From Verrucomicrobiota bacterium (lineage in GTDB: Bacteria > Chlamydiota > Chlamydiia > Chlamydiales > Rhabdochlamydiaceae), in NCBI GenBank assembly GCA_018240015.1, contig JAFEGJ010000007.1, forward strand, positions 1-64,000: 64,000 bases of DNA. Direction: 5' to 3'. Under the pieces are notes generated by a model, which was not told the DNA's origin, ran no database searches, and saw only the letters and a list, made by a program, of their open reading frames with translations. This document shows positions 53,808 to 62,390 of this stretch, piece by piece. The position numbers were made by a program, and so were the translations under genes. Numbering within the stretch: the first letter of the stretch is position 1; each line of letters opens with the position of its first letter.

Positions 53808-53912
53808 AAACTCTCTATGAGCTTATAGACATTAGATTTTCTCGCCAAGTGTAAAGTCCAGCATAGAGCTTGTAGAGAATGCCATATAATAGTTAAACTT
53901 CTTTTTTTAAAG

Positions 53913-53969
53913 TGGCAGTTGCCAAAAAATCGATAATTTTTTGACATATGTCATTTTTCTTGTTAAGAT
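53913..53969 (+). promoter_or_regulatory. Promoter and putative operator of the toxin-antitoxin pair
   Basis: TTGACA (53941-53946), 17-base spacer, TAAGAT (53964-53969): an almost ideal sigma70 promoter. The palindrome TGACATATGTCA (53942-53953) covers the -35 box and is a natural binding site for the antitoxin's helix-turn-helix. Just upstream are two more inverted repeats, TGGCA-GT-TGCCA (53913-53924) and AAAAAAT...ATTTTTT (53924-53942). Confidence 0.65.
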
Positions 53970-53986
53970 GAGGATGTTAAGCAAGT

Positions 53987-54286
53987 ATGCAAAGCAAATG
54001 GCATGTGAGGCTTTCCAATTATGCACAAAAGCAATATGAAAAGTTAAGACGGGCGGGGCACAGGCCTTCTATCAACTCGCTGATTGACTTTCTACTTGTC
54101 GAGTTGGCTGAAGAGGGACCCATACGCAAGAATTGGCCCAACTATGGAAAGCTATCGGAAAATATGCATCATTGCCATTTGAAGAAGGGGAGGCCTACCT
54201 ACGTAGCCTGTTGGGTAGTAGTTAGCGAGAAAGAGAAGAAAATAGAGGTATTTTATGTCGGCACACACGAGGGCGCACCGTACTAG
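53987..54286 (+). CDS. RelE/HigB-like toxin
   Basis: 99 residues. The RelE/ParE fold is suggested by WHVRLSNYAQKQYEKLRRAG, the hydrophobic helix INSLIDFLLVELAE, and the C-terminal strands HHCHLKKGRPTYVACWVVV and KIEVFYVGTHEGAPY, with Arg, Lys and His as possible catalytic or RNA-contact residues. Such toxins cut mRNA on the ribosome. Order toxin then antitoxin matches HigBA. It overlaps the antitoxin frame by 32 bp. A near-consensus promoter with a palindrome lies just upstream. The toxin family assignment is by fold and context. Confidence 0.72.
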   Translation: MQSKWHVRLSNYAQKQYEKLRRAGHRPSINSLIDFLLVELAEEGPIRKNWPNYGKLSENMHHCHLKKGRPTYVACWVVVSEKEKKIEVFYVGTHEGAPY

Positions 54287-54680
54287 TGGATCTCATAATT
54301 TCCTAAGAGTGACCCTGAGTATCTCTGGAAATAAAGAGGCTTCTTTTAAGCTTCCCAATACGCCTGATATTAAGAGAAAGATAGATGAGTTCAAGAAGAT
54401 GTGCGAAGAATGGGCAAAGCTTATTACTTCCTGGGAAGACGCTATACCATGGGAAAAAGTTTCTGCTAAAAATTTAGTGCGCTACAAAAAGGCGGGAATT
54501 GTTTTAAGAGGGGCGCGTTATCGAGAAGGTCTTTCTCAAAAGCAGCTTGCGCATCGTTGTGGAATTTCCCAGGAAAATCTTTCTCGTATGGAAAATGGCA
54601 AAAGGGGAATTGGAGAAAAAGTTGCAAAGAAGCTTGCAAAGATTCTGCATATCAAAACAAGGCTTCTGCTTCTCAAATAG
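54255..54680 (+). CDS. XRE-family antitoxin
   Basis: 141 residues. The C-terminal 60 residues are an XRE helix-turn-helix: LRGARYREGLSQKQLAHRCG, ISQENLSRMENGKRGIGEK and VAKKLAKILHI. The first half is less conserved and probably binds the toxin. Start ATG 54255 has AGAGGT 6-7 bases upstream and lies inside the toxin frame, so the two are coupled. It should neutralise the upstream toxin and repress the shared promoter. Confidence 0.8.
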   Translation: MSAHTRAHRTSGSHNFLRVTLSISGNKEASFKLPNTPDIKRKIDEFKKMCEEWAKLITSWEDAIPWEKVSAKNLVRYKKAGIVLRGARYREGLSQKQLAHRCGISQENLSRMENGKRGIGEKVAKKLAKILHIKTRLLLLK

Positions 54681-54692
54681 AAAGAAGTAAGA

Positions 54693-54722
54693 TTGCAGAA
54701 AATTCTTTTCACGGTGTAAAAT
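54693..54722 (+). promoter_or_regulatory. Putative promoter directly before the OTU gene
   Basis: TTGCAG (54693-54698), 18-base spacer, TAAAAT (54717-54722). The expected transcript start falls at about 54729-54731, on the ATG, so the message may be leaderless; no ribosome-binding site is seen. Confidence 0.4.
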
Positions 54723-54730
54723 GATTTGTC

Positions 54731-57700
54731 ATGTTTTCGCCGTCTTTCCTAGAAATATCAACGCCTCCGAGTTCGAGATCAGCTTCTCCTACGCCCGTCA
54801 AGGCTCCTTCAGATGAGGTAATGGAGGATGTGGATGTCGTCGAGTCTCAGCCTATGAGCATTCATAAGCTAGATCCAAAAAAGATATTTTCTGTTTTTCA
54901 GATGAAGATCTCCGGGGAAGAAGTTCCTCTTTTGGATTTGATTAGAAGAGTGGTGGCTCTCTATAACCAACATCTCGATGAATCCGAGGGGTTTGATTTC
55001 ATAACGGACCGTGTTCACCCGCTTACAGAAGAACCGGTTGTTCCTGCCTTTCGTATGGCCATTTTTGCCAAAGTCACGGAGCGAACGACGCGGCTTGCGA
55101 AATGGGTGCATGGGCTCGAGCCCACGTTTAATGCGGTGACGAAGAAAGCGGAATATGTCTTTTTTCTCTACCGGTATGTGGGAAAGACTCCTCATAGTAT
55201 CGATCAAGCCGAAATCTTTGGGCTGACGACGGGGGGAGCGTGGCGTGTGCTCGAGAAGTTTCGGGATTTTTCCTTTCCGGGACAGATTGCCCGAAGGTGG
55301 CTCAAACCTGAGCTCAGCGGTCAAACAAAGCGCCCTCTTTTGGGAAGGGTTCTCATGGTCGATGAGATTTTTAAGCAAGAAACAAAACCGACTAAATCGG
55401 AAGTGATCGATCAGATGTTTATGCGGATGAAGACCTATGCTAGACCTGCGGCCTCTGTCTTTAGTCTGAAATTTGCTGAGCAGAAGAGGGCGGAGAGTCT
55501 CCTGTTTAAGTTGGGCATTGGAATGATCCGTATCGAGCGTAAAGCTCCGCCGGAGCGCTACGTAGCTTTGCTTGATATGTGCTCGCGCATCAGTCGGGGA
55601 GAAAAAACGTATCAATTTGGCAGAAAAGAAAAAGCATTTCTAAAGGAGGAGGAAGTCGATTCGGAGGATTTTGATTATCTCGATTTTAGGCAGCCGGCCA
55701 GTATCACCGATGTTCACCGCCTGAACCTAGCTCTGGATACGGTTTTGTGGAATGCCGTCACTGGAAAAGCTAGGCTTCCCATCTTAGATTTTTGTCATAA
55801 GTTCATCAGCGATTACTTCTTTTCAGCTTCCTACACCCTCTACTTGGGAAAAAAACAAGTTCATGAATGGTCCAAGCCTCTTTCGGCTGTAGAGATGGTA
55901 GACATGTTAAGGAATAAAATACCAACGCTTGCTCAGTGCTCTAGTGTCGAGGGATTTTCGGAGCTTCTCAAGCAGGTGGAAGTTGGTTTTTCTTTCGATG
56001 GGAAGATCAAAAGAGGACCCTTCCGAGAATACATTGAAGGGGAAATTCTTCTCGAAGATGGAAGTAGTTTTTGGCGCCTGAGGAGCATGTGGTATGAAGT
56101 TAGGGCCGATTATTTGAGTTTGATTCAGCAAGAATTTTGCGCGATGCTAAAGGAGTCGCTGCTTCCAAGTGACCATCCGGCGACTCTTTCTAAACCATTT
56201 TCGCTCAGCGAAAGTGAGCCTGTGTATAACAGGAAGTATGTGGGGGAAAAAGGGATCATTTTTGGGGACGGGGTTTGTCCCTTGAATTTTGAGCTATTTG
56301 ATCTTGCAAAAGTGGATGATGAAGAGATCTACTTGATTCAAGTGAAGCGGGGTTTGGACAAAGATATACGGACTGGTGCTTCGCAAATCCGGAGCTCTGC
56401 AAAGAACTTGAAGCCGAAAGGAAAACTCAATTCGTCCGTTTTGAAGAAGTTCTTTGAGCTAGGGACGCATTATCAAGGCAATGAGGCTCACAGGCTGCAA
56501 CTCAAAAAAGAGCTTGTGGAAATGGGCGAAAAAGCATTTCTTAAGCTCTTTAGTAAGAAAATTGTCTTTGTCTATGCGGTTGTCGATGATGTACAAACAC
56601 TCCATCGTCTCAGTTTAGAAAAGGATCTGGATTTGCAGATGTCTGCCCAAAGGATTCAAAAATTTGGCGCGGAATTTGAAAAAAATAGCAAAGGTATTTT
56701 CGAGGAGCTAAAAAAACAAGATTTTTTATCGAAAAAGGGATGTCCGACGACCAAATTTTTAACATGCACGCAAGATCGATTTGCTACAGAGTTCTCGAGT
56801 CAGTATCTCTTAAGCCCTGCCAAAAAACAGCTCTTTGCCAGTATCAAAAAACAAACTTCGCTCATACCCTCCAATGTCGCTAAGTTGGAGCTCCTGCGCC
56901 TGAAAAACGATCTCGAGGAGATGGGGTTTGAGTTGAGGATATGCGAAGTTCCTATTGAGAGCAGCAAAGGGGCTGCGGCGCCAGGCTCGGTGCCGGCCAC
57001 TCTAAGGCAGCTTCCCGATGTGGATACGACGATCTTATACAAAGAACTGAAAGAGGGGGACACTTTTCAGTTCCAGGGAAAACCCTACAAGATATGTGAT
57101 ACCAAAAAAGATGGCGCCTGCGGACTTCATGCGCTCATTGGAGAGCCCCTACGTGGTGTATACGAATTCACTGTGCCCGAAGGATTAAAAGACTCTTATT
57201 CTCAGATTCGTGAGTTGTATTGGGATATTATCAATAAGAATACATCGAAAACTGGAGAGCTGATTGTTCCACTATTTAAAGATATGCTAAGACAATATCT
57301 GGGTGCGCATCCCACACCCGAATCCAGGTTTCTCTTCGGATCTTCTGACATAGAGGGGCCGATACGAGAGCTAAAAGAAGATTTAAAAGAATGTGATCAA
57401 GAATGGGAAACTATTTCTCAGCAGCAGGAAGTGTTTTTCAATAATCTGCCGCGGACTTGTCCATCCCAAGAATGGGAGAAAATTTTAGAAAAACTCCGCG
57501 GCGATGTCAGTTTGGAGGATTTCAAAACAAAGTATGTTCCTAATCCTGTTCTCTTCTTGAGCATTTGCTCTGAAAATCTTCAAAAAATCCAAGGAATATT
57601 AGGTAGTTCTTCTCTGGGAGTAGAGCTTGAGAAAATCCACAAAGATAAAGAGGAAATTACTCTAGAAAAGCAGAATTTGATGATCGCTTTTCTCAGAAAA

Positions 57701-57949
57701 AATATAACAGCTCTTTTGTCAATTTACAAAGTTGCATGCAAAAGAGAGGATTATTATTTTTCCGATTTGGAGCTGGGCATGGTGGCTCTTGCCACCCAAA
57801 TAAAACTGACGATTGTGCCGCACCGCCTTTTGCTAGAAGTTGGGGATCCCATTACCTATGGTGATGAGGGAGAAGAAGTTGTGATCTTCCATAAGGGAAA
57901 TCACTATTCGAGATGCGAGCGGGAGAAAAAACGCAAAAGAGAAGAATAA
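54731..57949 (+). CDS. Large OTU-family cysteine protease with a PD-(D/E)XK-like middle domain
   Basis: 1072 residues. The OTU triad is clear: Asp794 and Cys797 in DGACGLHAL, and His1058 in KGNHYSRC, with the usual YYFSDLELGMVALA helix and ITIVP-like strand (KLTIVPHRL) between. A helical insertion makes the OTU region about 290 residues, twice the usual length. In the middle, LFDLAK (Asp524), then IYLIQVKRG (Gln537, Lys539), then ASQIRSSAKNL resemble the core of PD-(D/E)XK nucleases of QxK type. The N-terminal 450 residues are unassigned; the C-terminus is Lys/Arg/Glu-rich. OTU enzymes cut ubiquitin chains, so a host-directed deubiquitinase effector is likely. No signal peptide or membrane segment. 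Confidence 0.85.
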   Translation: MFSPSFLEISTPPSSRSASPTPVKAPSDEVMEDVDVVESQPMSIHKLDPKKIFSVFQMKISGEEVPLLDLIRRVVALYNQHLDESEGFDFITDRVHPLTEEPVVPAFRMAIFAKVTERTTRLAKWVHGLEPTFNAVTKKAEYVFFLYRYVGKTPHSIDQAEIFGLTTGGAWRVLEKFRDFSFPGQIARRWLKPELSGQTKRPLLGRVLMVDEIFKQETKPTKSEVIDQMFMRMKTYARPAASVFSLKFAEQKRAESLLFKLGIGMIRIERKAPPERYVALLDMCSRISRGEKTYQFGRKEKAFLKEEEVDSEDFDYLDFRQPASITDVHRLNLALDTVLWNAVTGKARLPILDFCHKFISDYFFSASYTLYLGKKQVHEWSKPLSAVEMVDMLRNKIPTLAQCSSVEGFSELLKQVEVGFSFDGKIKRGPFREYIEGEILLEDGSSFWRLRSMWYEVRADYLSLIQQEFCAMLKESLLPSDHPATLSKPFSLSESEPVYNRKYVGEKGIIFGDGVCPLNFELFDLAKVDDEEIYLIQVKRGLDKDIRTGASQIRSSAKNLKPKGKLNSSVLKKFFELGTHYQGNEAHRLQLKKELVEMGEKAFLKLFSKKIVFVYAVVDDVQTLHRLSLEKDLDLQMSAQRIQKFGAEFEKNSKGIFEELKKQDFLSKKGCPTTKFLTCTQDRFATEFSSQYLLSPAKKQLFASIKKQTSLIPSNVAKLELLRLKNDLEEMGFELRICEVPIESSKGAAAPGSVPATLRQLPDVDTTILYKELKEGDTFQFQGKPYKICDTKKDGACGLHALIGEPLRGVYEFTVPEGLKDSYSQIRELYWDIINKNTSKTGELIVPLFKDMLRQYLGAHPTPESRFLFGSSDIEGPIRELKEDLKECDQEWETISQQQEVFFNNLPRTCPSQEWEKILEKLRGDVSLEDFKTKYVPNPVLFLSICSENLQKIQGILGSSSLGVELEKIHKDKEEITLEKQNLMIAFLRKNITALLSIYKVACKREDYYFSDLELGMVALATQIKLTIVPHRLLLEVGDPITYGDEGEEVVIFHKGNHYSRCEREKKRKREE

Positions 57950-57972
57950 CCCCTTCATTGTATAATGTTTTT

Positions 57973-58746
57973 ATGCCAGGTTATTATTTTAGTGTTGTTA
58001 TCCCCGTTGCAGATGGAAGCGTTCACTTACTTCCGCTAACTCTTGATCTTTTGGCTCAGCAAAAGTCGAAATTTGAAGTCATTATCGTCGATGGAACTCA
58101 TCGAGGGATTTCCCTGAAAGGGATGGCTTTTCCTGTGCAGAGGATTCCTCTTCCTTCCAGCCATCTTTTTACGCTGATGAATGCCGCTCTTCCGATAGCA
58201 CAAGGGAAATATGTCCAGTTTTTGCTTCCTGGTGAATTCTATATGTCGACGCAGTCGCTCTCTTGGATTGAAGAATGTGCAAGAGGCTATGCGGAACCCG
58301 ATCTCATCACTTCGGGATATTTTGTGCGGCATCGCTTTGAGGCTCCAACACCCATGTTAGATCCATTAACCATCGAATGTTTAAAAAGAGCAGAAGTAGC
58401 GCCCACGCTTGAGCCATACTGGTTTAAAACAGAGACGCTCCAGCTCATGGGGAAGTTCTCCACAAAATATGATCAAAAAGCGGGGCTCGATGTTCTTTGT
58501 CGTTTTTTTGCAGCGCCTCAGCTGAAAAAAGCCCATTTGAGGCGAATTGTGACCGATTACGAATACCGCCGCCCTCGTACTTCGACTGTCGCGAAAGAAT
58601 TTTCTGAGACAGCAGCGATCAGTTTCAAACACTATGGAATCCATTTCCATTTTTTTGTCTGGATGGGGCGTAGCTACTTAAGACTTGTGAGATGGTGCGC
58701 AAAAATGCTAAAACGATGTTTTTGGCAGCGCCATGCGATTAGCTAG
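57973..58746 (+). CDS. GT2-family glycosyltransferase
   Basis: 257 residues from ATG 57973, the start that opens the family stretch (YYFSVVIPVADGS). GT-A features are the strand SVVIPV, VIIVDGTHRG, the MNAALPIAQGKYVQFLLPGEFY region where GEF replaces the usual D-x-D, and a C-terminal basic, hydrophobic helix (YLRLVRWCAKMLKRCFW) that may sit at the membrane. The frame is open back to 57913 inside the OTU gene, but there is no support for starting there. TATAAT sits 6 bases before the ATG. It overlaps tpsB by 14 bp, so it may glycosylate the secreted partner protein; that is inference. Confidence 0.78.
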   Translation: MPGYYFSVVIPVADGSVHLLPLTLDLLAQQKSKFEVIIVDGTHRGISLKGMAFPVQRIPLPSSHLFTLMNAALPIAQGKYVQFLLPGEFYMSTQSLSWIEECARGYAEPDLITSGYFVRHRFEAPTPMLDPLTIECLKRAEVAPTLEPYWFKTETLQLMGKFSTKYDQKAGLDVLCRFFAAPQLKKAHLRRIVTDYEYRRPRTSTVAKEFSETAAISFKHYGIHFHFFVWMGRSYLRLVRWCAKMLKRCFWQRHAIS

Positions 58747-60475
58747 GTTTTTTCTATTTTTTTTTCCTGTAATCTTAATCGGGGAATCGAATCCCCCGCC
58801 GGTTCCTCCTGCCGGCATTGTCGAGAGACAAATCGAGCAAGAATACGAAGTTCAAAAAATCGATCCGGAAAAACAAGTCCCTCTTCTAGAGATCGACATT
58901 CCTGAAAAGAAATTGGATCTCGGCAGAGGGTCACTACACTTAAAAAAAGTCGTTTTTGAGGGAAATGATGTTTTTTCATCGAAGGTTCTCGAGCGCAAAG
59001 CCAAAGACTATGTGGGACGAGATATCACGATGCAGGATGTGCAAGAGATCTGCGCCAAAGTTCAGCGTAAATACAACCGGCGGGGATATTTTTTAACCCG
59101 GGTCTATCCGCCAGCGCAAGTCATCAAAGACGGAGTGCTTAAGCTCACCGTCATCGAAGGGCATCTGGGCGATATTATCGTTACAGGAAACGAGCACTAT
59201 AGCGAGAAGTTCATTAGGCGATATCTCAAGCGCTTCCAAGGAAAGGCCATTCAGTACGATCACATTTTGAAAGCCCTCTTTTTGCTGGATGAAAATCGTG
59301 ATCTGGAAGTGGGCGCGGTATTGAAAAAAGGAAAAACCTTTGGAACCGCCGACCTCATCGTACGCGTCCAAGATAAAGCACCGATCCATTTGGTCCTCGA
59401 TCACAACAACTACGGATCAGACCATACACCAACACAGCGCACGGGCGCGCGGTTTGATGCAGGCAACATCTTTACCTATGGAGACATGCTCACCGTCATC
59501 GAGGTTGTCGGAAGCCCTGTAACGGGGCTTAATTTCACGGACATCATCTACCATGTTCCGGTCAATGCCTATGGAGGATCGCTCGATTTATCCTACCTTC
59601 TCGCTCAATTTAAAACCGATCGCATCGACGATGTCCGGTTTAAAGGCATCTCGCATATCGCCACCGCGAAATTCGATCAGGCACTGCAGCGCACAAGGCG
59701 CCTGAGCACCGATTTTTTTGCTTCCTTCGACTACAAACAAATCCAGAACTTCACATCGGATGTGCGCACGTCGTTTGATAAACTCCGCGTTCTAACAGGC
59801 GGAATGAAACTCGATTATGTCGATAGTTTGCGCGGAAGAAATCTCATAACCGCTCTCGTGGCAGGAGGTCTGCCCGATATTTTGGGGGGATCGGATGCCA
59901 CCGACCCTGAAAGCAGCCGAGAAGGTTCGGGAGGGCAATTTTTCCGTTTCAATGCGACAGCGAAAAGGCTCCAAAAATTGCCGTATGATTGTTTCCTTCT
60001 TCTCAATGGTGTTGGTCAGTACGCTTTTGAAAAGCTCCCCTTGCCCGAGCAGATTTACATCGGGGGCATCGATACCGTCCGAGGCTATCCGCTCGCCGTG
60101 GGTCTGGGCGATTATGGTTTTTATGCAACCGCTGAGCTCCACGTTCCTCCGCCGTTTTTGCGCGATCACAAAATCGGTTGGATGAAAAAACGGTGGGGCG
60201 ATTTTTTACAGTTTGTCGGTTTTCTCGATCATGGACAAACATTCGTCTTTGGCCATGAGCTTATCCGTGAGGGGACCAAGACGCCAAGTGGAAAAATAAA
60301 AGAAAGTGACGCCGAGCACCCGGGGCGCGTCATCTTAACCTCAGCAGGTGCGGGCGTTCGCCTCTACGGTCCTTGGAATTTAGAAGCAAGCTTCGATGTC
60401 GGCTTTCCTTTGACGAAAAGACATAAAACTTCTAATAGCATAGTATACTTCCGAGTTGCATGGAACGTACTGTAA
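58733..60475 (+). CDS. Two-partner secretion outer membrane transporter (TpsB, ShlB/FhaC-type)
   Basis: 580 residues. A signal peptide (MRLARFFLFFFPVILIGES) and Pro-rich linker lead to two POTRA domains (about 68-145 and 146-215: LHLKKVVFEGNDVFSSKVL, GDIIVTGNEHYSEKFI), then a 16-strand barrel ending in FRVAWNVL. The conserved VRGY motif is at 449-452. TpsB proteins move a TpsA partner across the outer membrane in type Vb secretion. The gene overlaps the GT2 gene by 14 bp and tpsA by 16 bp, a tight operon. It lacks the long N-terminal plug helix of FhaC but otherwise looks complete. Confidence 0.9.
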   Translation: MRLARFFLFFFPVILIGESNPPPVPPAGIVERQIEQEYEVQKIDPEKQVPLLEIDIPEKKLDLGRGSLHLKKVVFEGNDVFSSKVLERKAKDYVGRDITMQDVQEICAKVQRKYNRRGYFLTRVYPPAQVIKDGVLKLTVIEGHLGDIIVTGNEHYSEKFIRRYLKRFQGKAIQYDHILKALFLLDENRDLEVGAVLKKGKTFGTADLIVRVQDKAPIHLVLDHNNYGSDHTPTQRTGARFDAGNIFTYGDMLTVIEVVGSPVTGLNFTDIIYHVPVNAYGGSLDLSYLLAQFKTDRIDDVRFKGISHIATAKFDQALQRTRRLSTDFFASFDYKQIQNFTSDVRTSFDKLRVLTGGMKLDYVDSLRGRNLITALVAGGLPDILGGSDATDPESSREGSGGQFFRFNATAKRLQKLPYDCFLLLNGVGQYAFEKLPLPEQIYIGGIDTVRGYPLAVGLGDYGFYATAELHVPPPFLRDHKIGWMKKRWGDFLQFVGFLDHGQTFVFGHELIREGTKTPSGKIKESDAEHPGRVILTSAGAGVRLYGPWNLEASFDVGFPLTKRHKTSNSIVYFRVAWNVL

Positions 60476-62388
60476 TTGCACTACTTTTTCCTTTGGTACT
60501 TTTCGCGGCTCCGCATGAGCCGAAGAGCGTTCACGGCAGTCTAAAAGTTTCTCATCCCGATCAAAATACCACTGTGATCTCGGTCTCCGATAAAGCCATC
60601 GTAGAATACGGTCATTTTTCCGTATTAGAGGGAGAAAAAGTTCAGATCAACCATCCCTCTCCAAAGTCGATTAGTCTTCATCGCGATATCGGAAGGCATC
60701 CTTCGAGCGTTTTGGGCGAGCTCTCTTCTAACGGAAAGATTTTTCTCGTCAATCCCAACGGCATCATTTTTGGTCCACACTCTAAAGTGAATGTCGGATC
60801 GCTCATCGCATCGACTCTCGATATCAAAAACTCCGATTTTATCAGCGGCAAGTACCGCTTTTTTTTGGGAGAAAAGCGCGGAAAAATTTGGAATCAAGGC
60901 GAGATTACTTCCCAGGGCGATGTGACTTTCATTTCCACGATGGTTCGCAATGAAGGTGTGATCCACGCTCCCCAAGGGCGGTTCGATATGGTTGCAGGAG
61001 AAATCGTCACGGTCGATTTTAATGGGGATGGAAAGCTCTCCTTTGCCGTAGAAGGGAAACTCAAATCGTTTGTCCTTGAGCAGCTAGGAAAAGTCACCGC
61101 TCAGCAAATGATGATCCAGGTGGCTGCGGCTGATTCGATTATCCGATCTGTTGTGAACATGGATGGTTTTATCGAAGGAAGAGGCATCATCCAAAAGGAA
61201 GGGGTCGTCCACATCGCCTCCTCCGCTGAACTCGAAGCGGGCACATTCGCTATCGATGCACCCTATGCAGAAATGGAAGGGACTCTACGCACGAAAGGCG
61301 ATATCGATTTTGCAGGAGCTTTGCTTTTAGGAGCAAATATCTCAGCGGAGACGGGAGACATCTGGTTTAAGGGGCCTGTGCGACTTATTAACCACACTAA
61401 AGTCAATGCATCGAAAGGCAATATCGACTTTTATAAAACGCTGGATGCGGACATGCCTTCTCGCAATTTACATTTAAGAGCTCCAGAGGGACATATTACT
61501 TTTCATCGAAGCATAGGCAAAAATAAACCGCTCCACACGCTTGCGATGATGTCCAAGACTCTGCACGTAGGAGACCTGCAGGCTCATAGAGCTTACGCAC
61601 TAGTTTCCGAGCGGATAGATTTTACAGGACATCACTATCAAGCTTATGAGCAGCAATGGATCGCTCCTATATTTGCGATGGGAGATGTCGTATTTGCAGG
61701 CGGTGGTGGCCCGGTGCACTTTAATCAAGGTCAGATCCACTTGTCGGGGAACATGACTGTGGATACCCCTGGTGGTGCCTTTAGTTTTTCAAGTCTCATG
61801 GGAGGCGGGAGTGTTAAAATTGTATCAGGACCCGCAATGCTAGGAGAAATCAAAGACATCCACACTCTTTTTGTCGAGGCAGAGAAGATTTATTTGCGCG
61901 GTGATATCAAAGCGGCAGGGCCTGTCCATCTCGATTCAGAAGTCAGCATTTTTCAAGAAGGATCGTTTGCCATCAGAACCGATGAGGGTATTTGGTGCTT
62001 TGCTCGGACAGGAAGTCTCGGCACCAAGAAAGCACCCCTCAACTTACAAACCGCAAGCGACATTCAAATAGGCGGGAAATCGATCTTTGTCCGGATCCCG
62101 AGCCAGGAGCGTCTTTCGTTTTTCCCCGGATACCGGCCCAACAAAGTAACTCTGAACAGCATCGAGATTTACAATTGGGAAAAACCGCGCCCCGCAGCAG
62201 AAGACGATTTCACGACGTCCTTAGCCCCTGATCTAAAAGTAAATACCCCTCCGAAAGCCCCCCAGACCTCGCATGTACACAGGCGCAGCACTCCTCTTTA
62301 TTATTCGCATAAGGCACCGGTTGCTCAGGCCGAAGAGAGGCCTCATAAGAATGGGCTTGCTCCTTCCCAAGACGACGAAAATAGATAG
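60460..62388 (+). CDS. Two-partner secretion exoprotein (TpsA), short form
   Basis: 642 residues. A signal peptide (MERTVIALLFPLVLFAAP) is followed by the TPS secretion domain (about 20-270): NTTVISVSDKAIVEYGHFSV, the NPNG motif at 98-101 (FLVNPNGIIFGPHSKV), and VIHAPQGRFDMVAG. After it come degenerate beta-helix strands (ISAETGDIWFKGPVRL, LQAHRAYALVSERI) to about 560 and a Pro/Lys-rich tail. It is far shorter than the giant adhesins and lacks obvious catalytic or cytolysin features, so its role (adhesin, shield or effector) is unclear. It overlaps tpsB by 16 bp, so the pair is coupled. Confidence 0.85.
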   Translation: MERTVIALLFPLVLFAAPHEPKSVHGSLKVSHPDQNTTVISVSDKAIVEYGHFSVLEGEKVQINHPSPKSISLHRDIGRHPSSVLGELSSNGKIFLVNPNGIIFGPHSKVNVGSLIASTLDIKNSDFISGKYRFFLGEKRGKIWNQGEITSQGDVTFISTMVRNEGVIHAPQGRFDMVAGEIVTVDFNGDGKLSFAVEGKLKSFVLEQLGKVTAQQMMIQVAAADSIIRSVVNMDGFIEGRGIIQKEGVVHIASSAELEAGTFAIDAPYAEMEGTLRTKGDIDFAGALLLGANISAETGDIWFKGPVRLINHTKVNASKGNIDFYKTLDADMPSRNLHLRAPEGHITFHRSIGKNKPLHTLAMMSKTLHVGDLQAHRAYALVSERIDFTGHHYQAYEQQWIAPIFAMGDVVFAGGGGPVHFNQGQIHLSGNMTVDTPGGAFSFSSLMGGGSVKIVSGPAMLGEIKDIHTLFVEAEKIYLRGDIKAAGPVHLDSEVSIFQEGSFAIRTDEGIWCFARTGSLGTKKAPLNLQTASDIQIGGKSIFVRIPSQERLSFFPGYRPNKVTLNSIEIYNWEKPRPAAEDDFTTSLAPDLKVNTPPKAPQTSHVHRRSTPLYYSHKAPVAQAEERPHKNGLAPSQDDENR

Positions 62389-62390
62389 GC

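Noticed and set aside
53808-53986. Possible leader RNA or T-box before glyS
   Set aside because: The gap contains the toxin promoter on the plus strand; no T-box elements seen on the minus strand.
57913-57972. N-terminal extension of the GT2 gene into the OTU gene
   Set aside because: Residues have no family character; ATG 57973 opens the SVVIPV strand.
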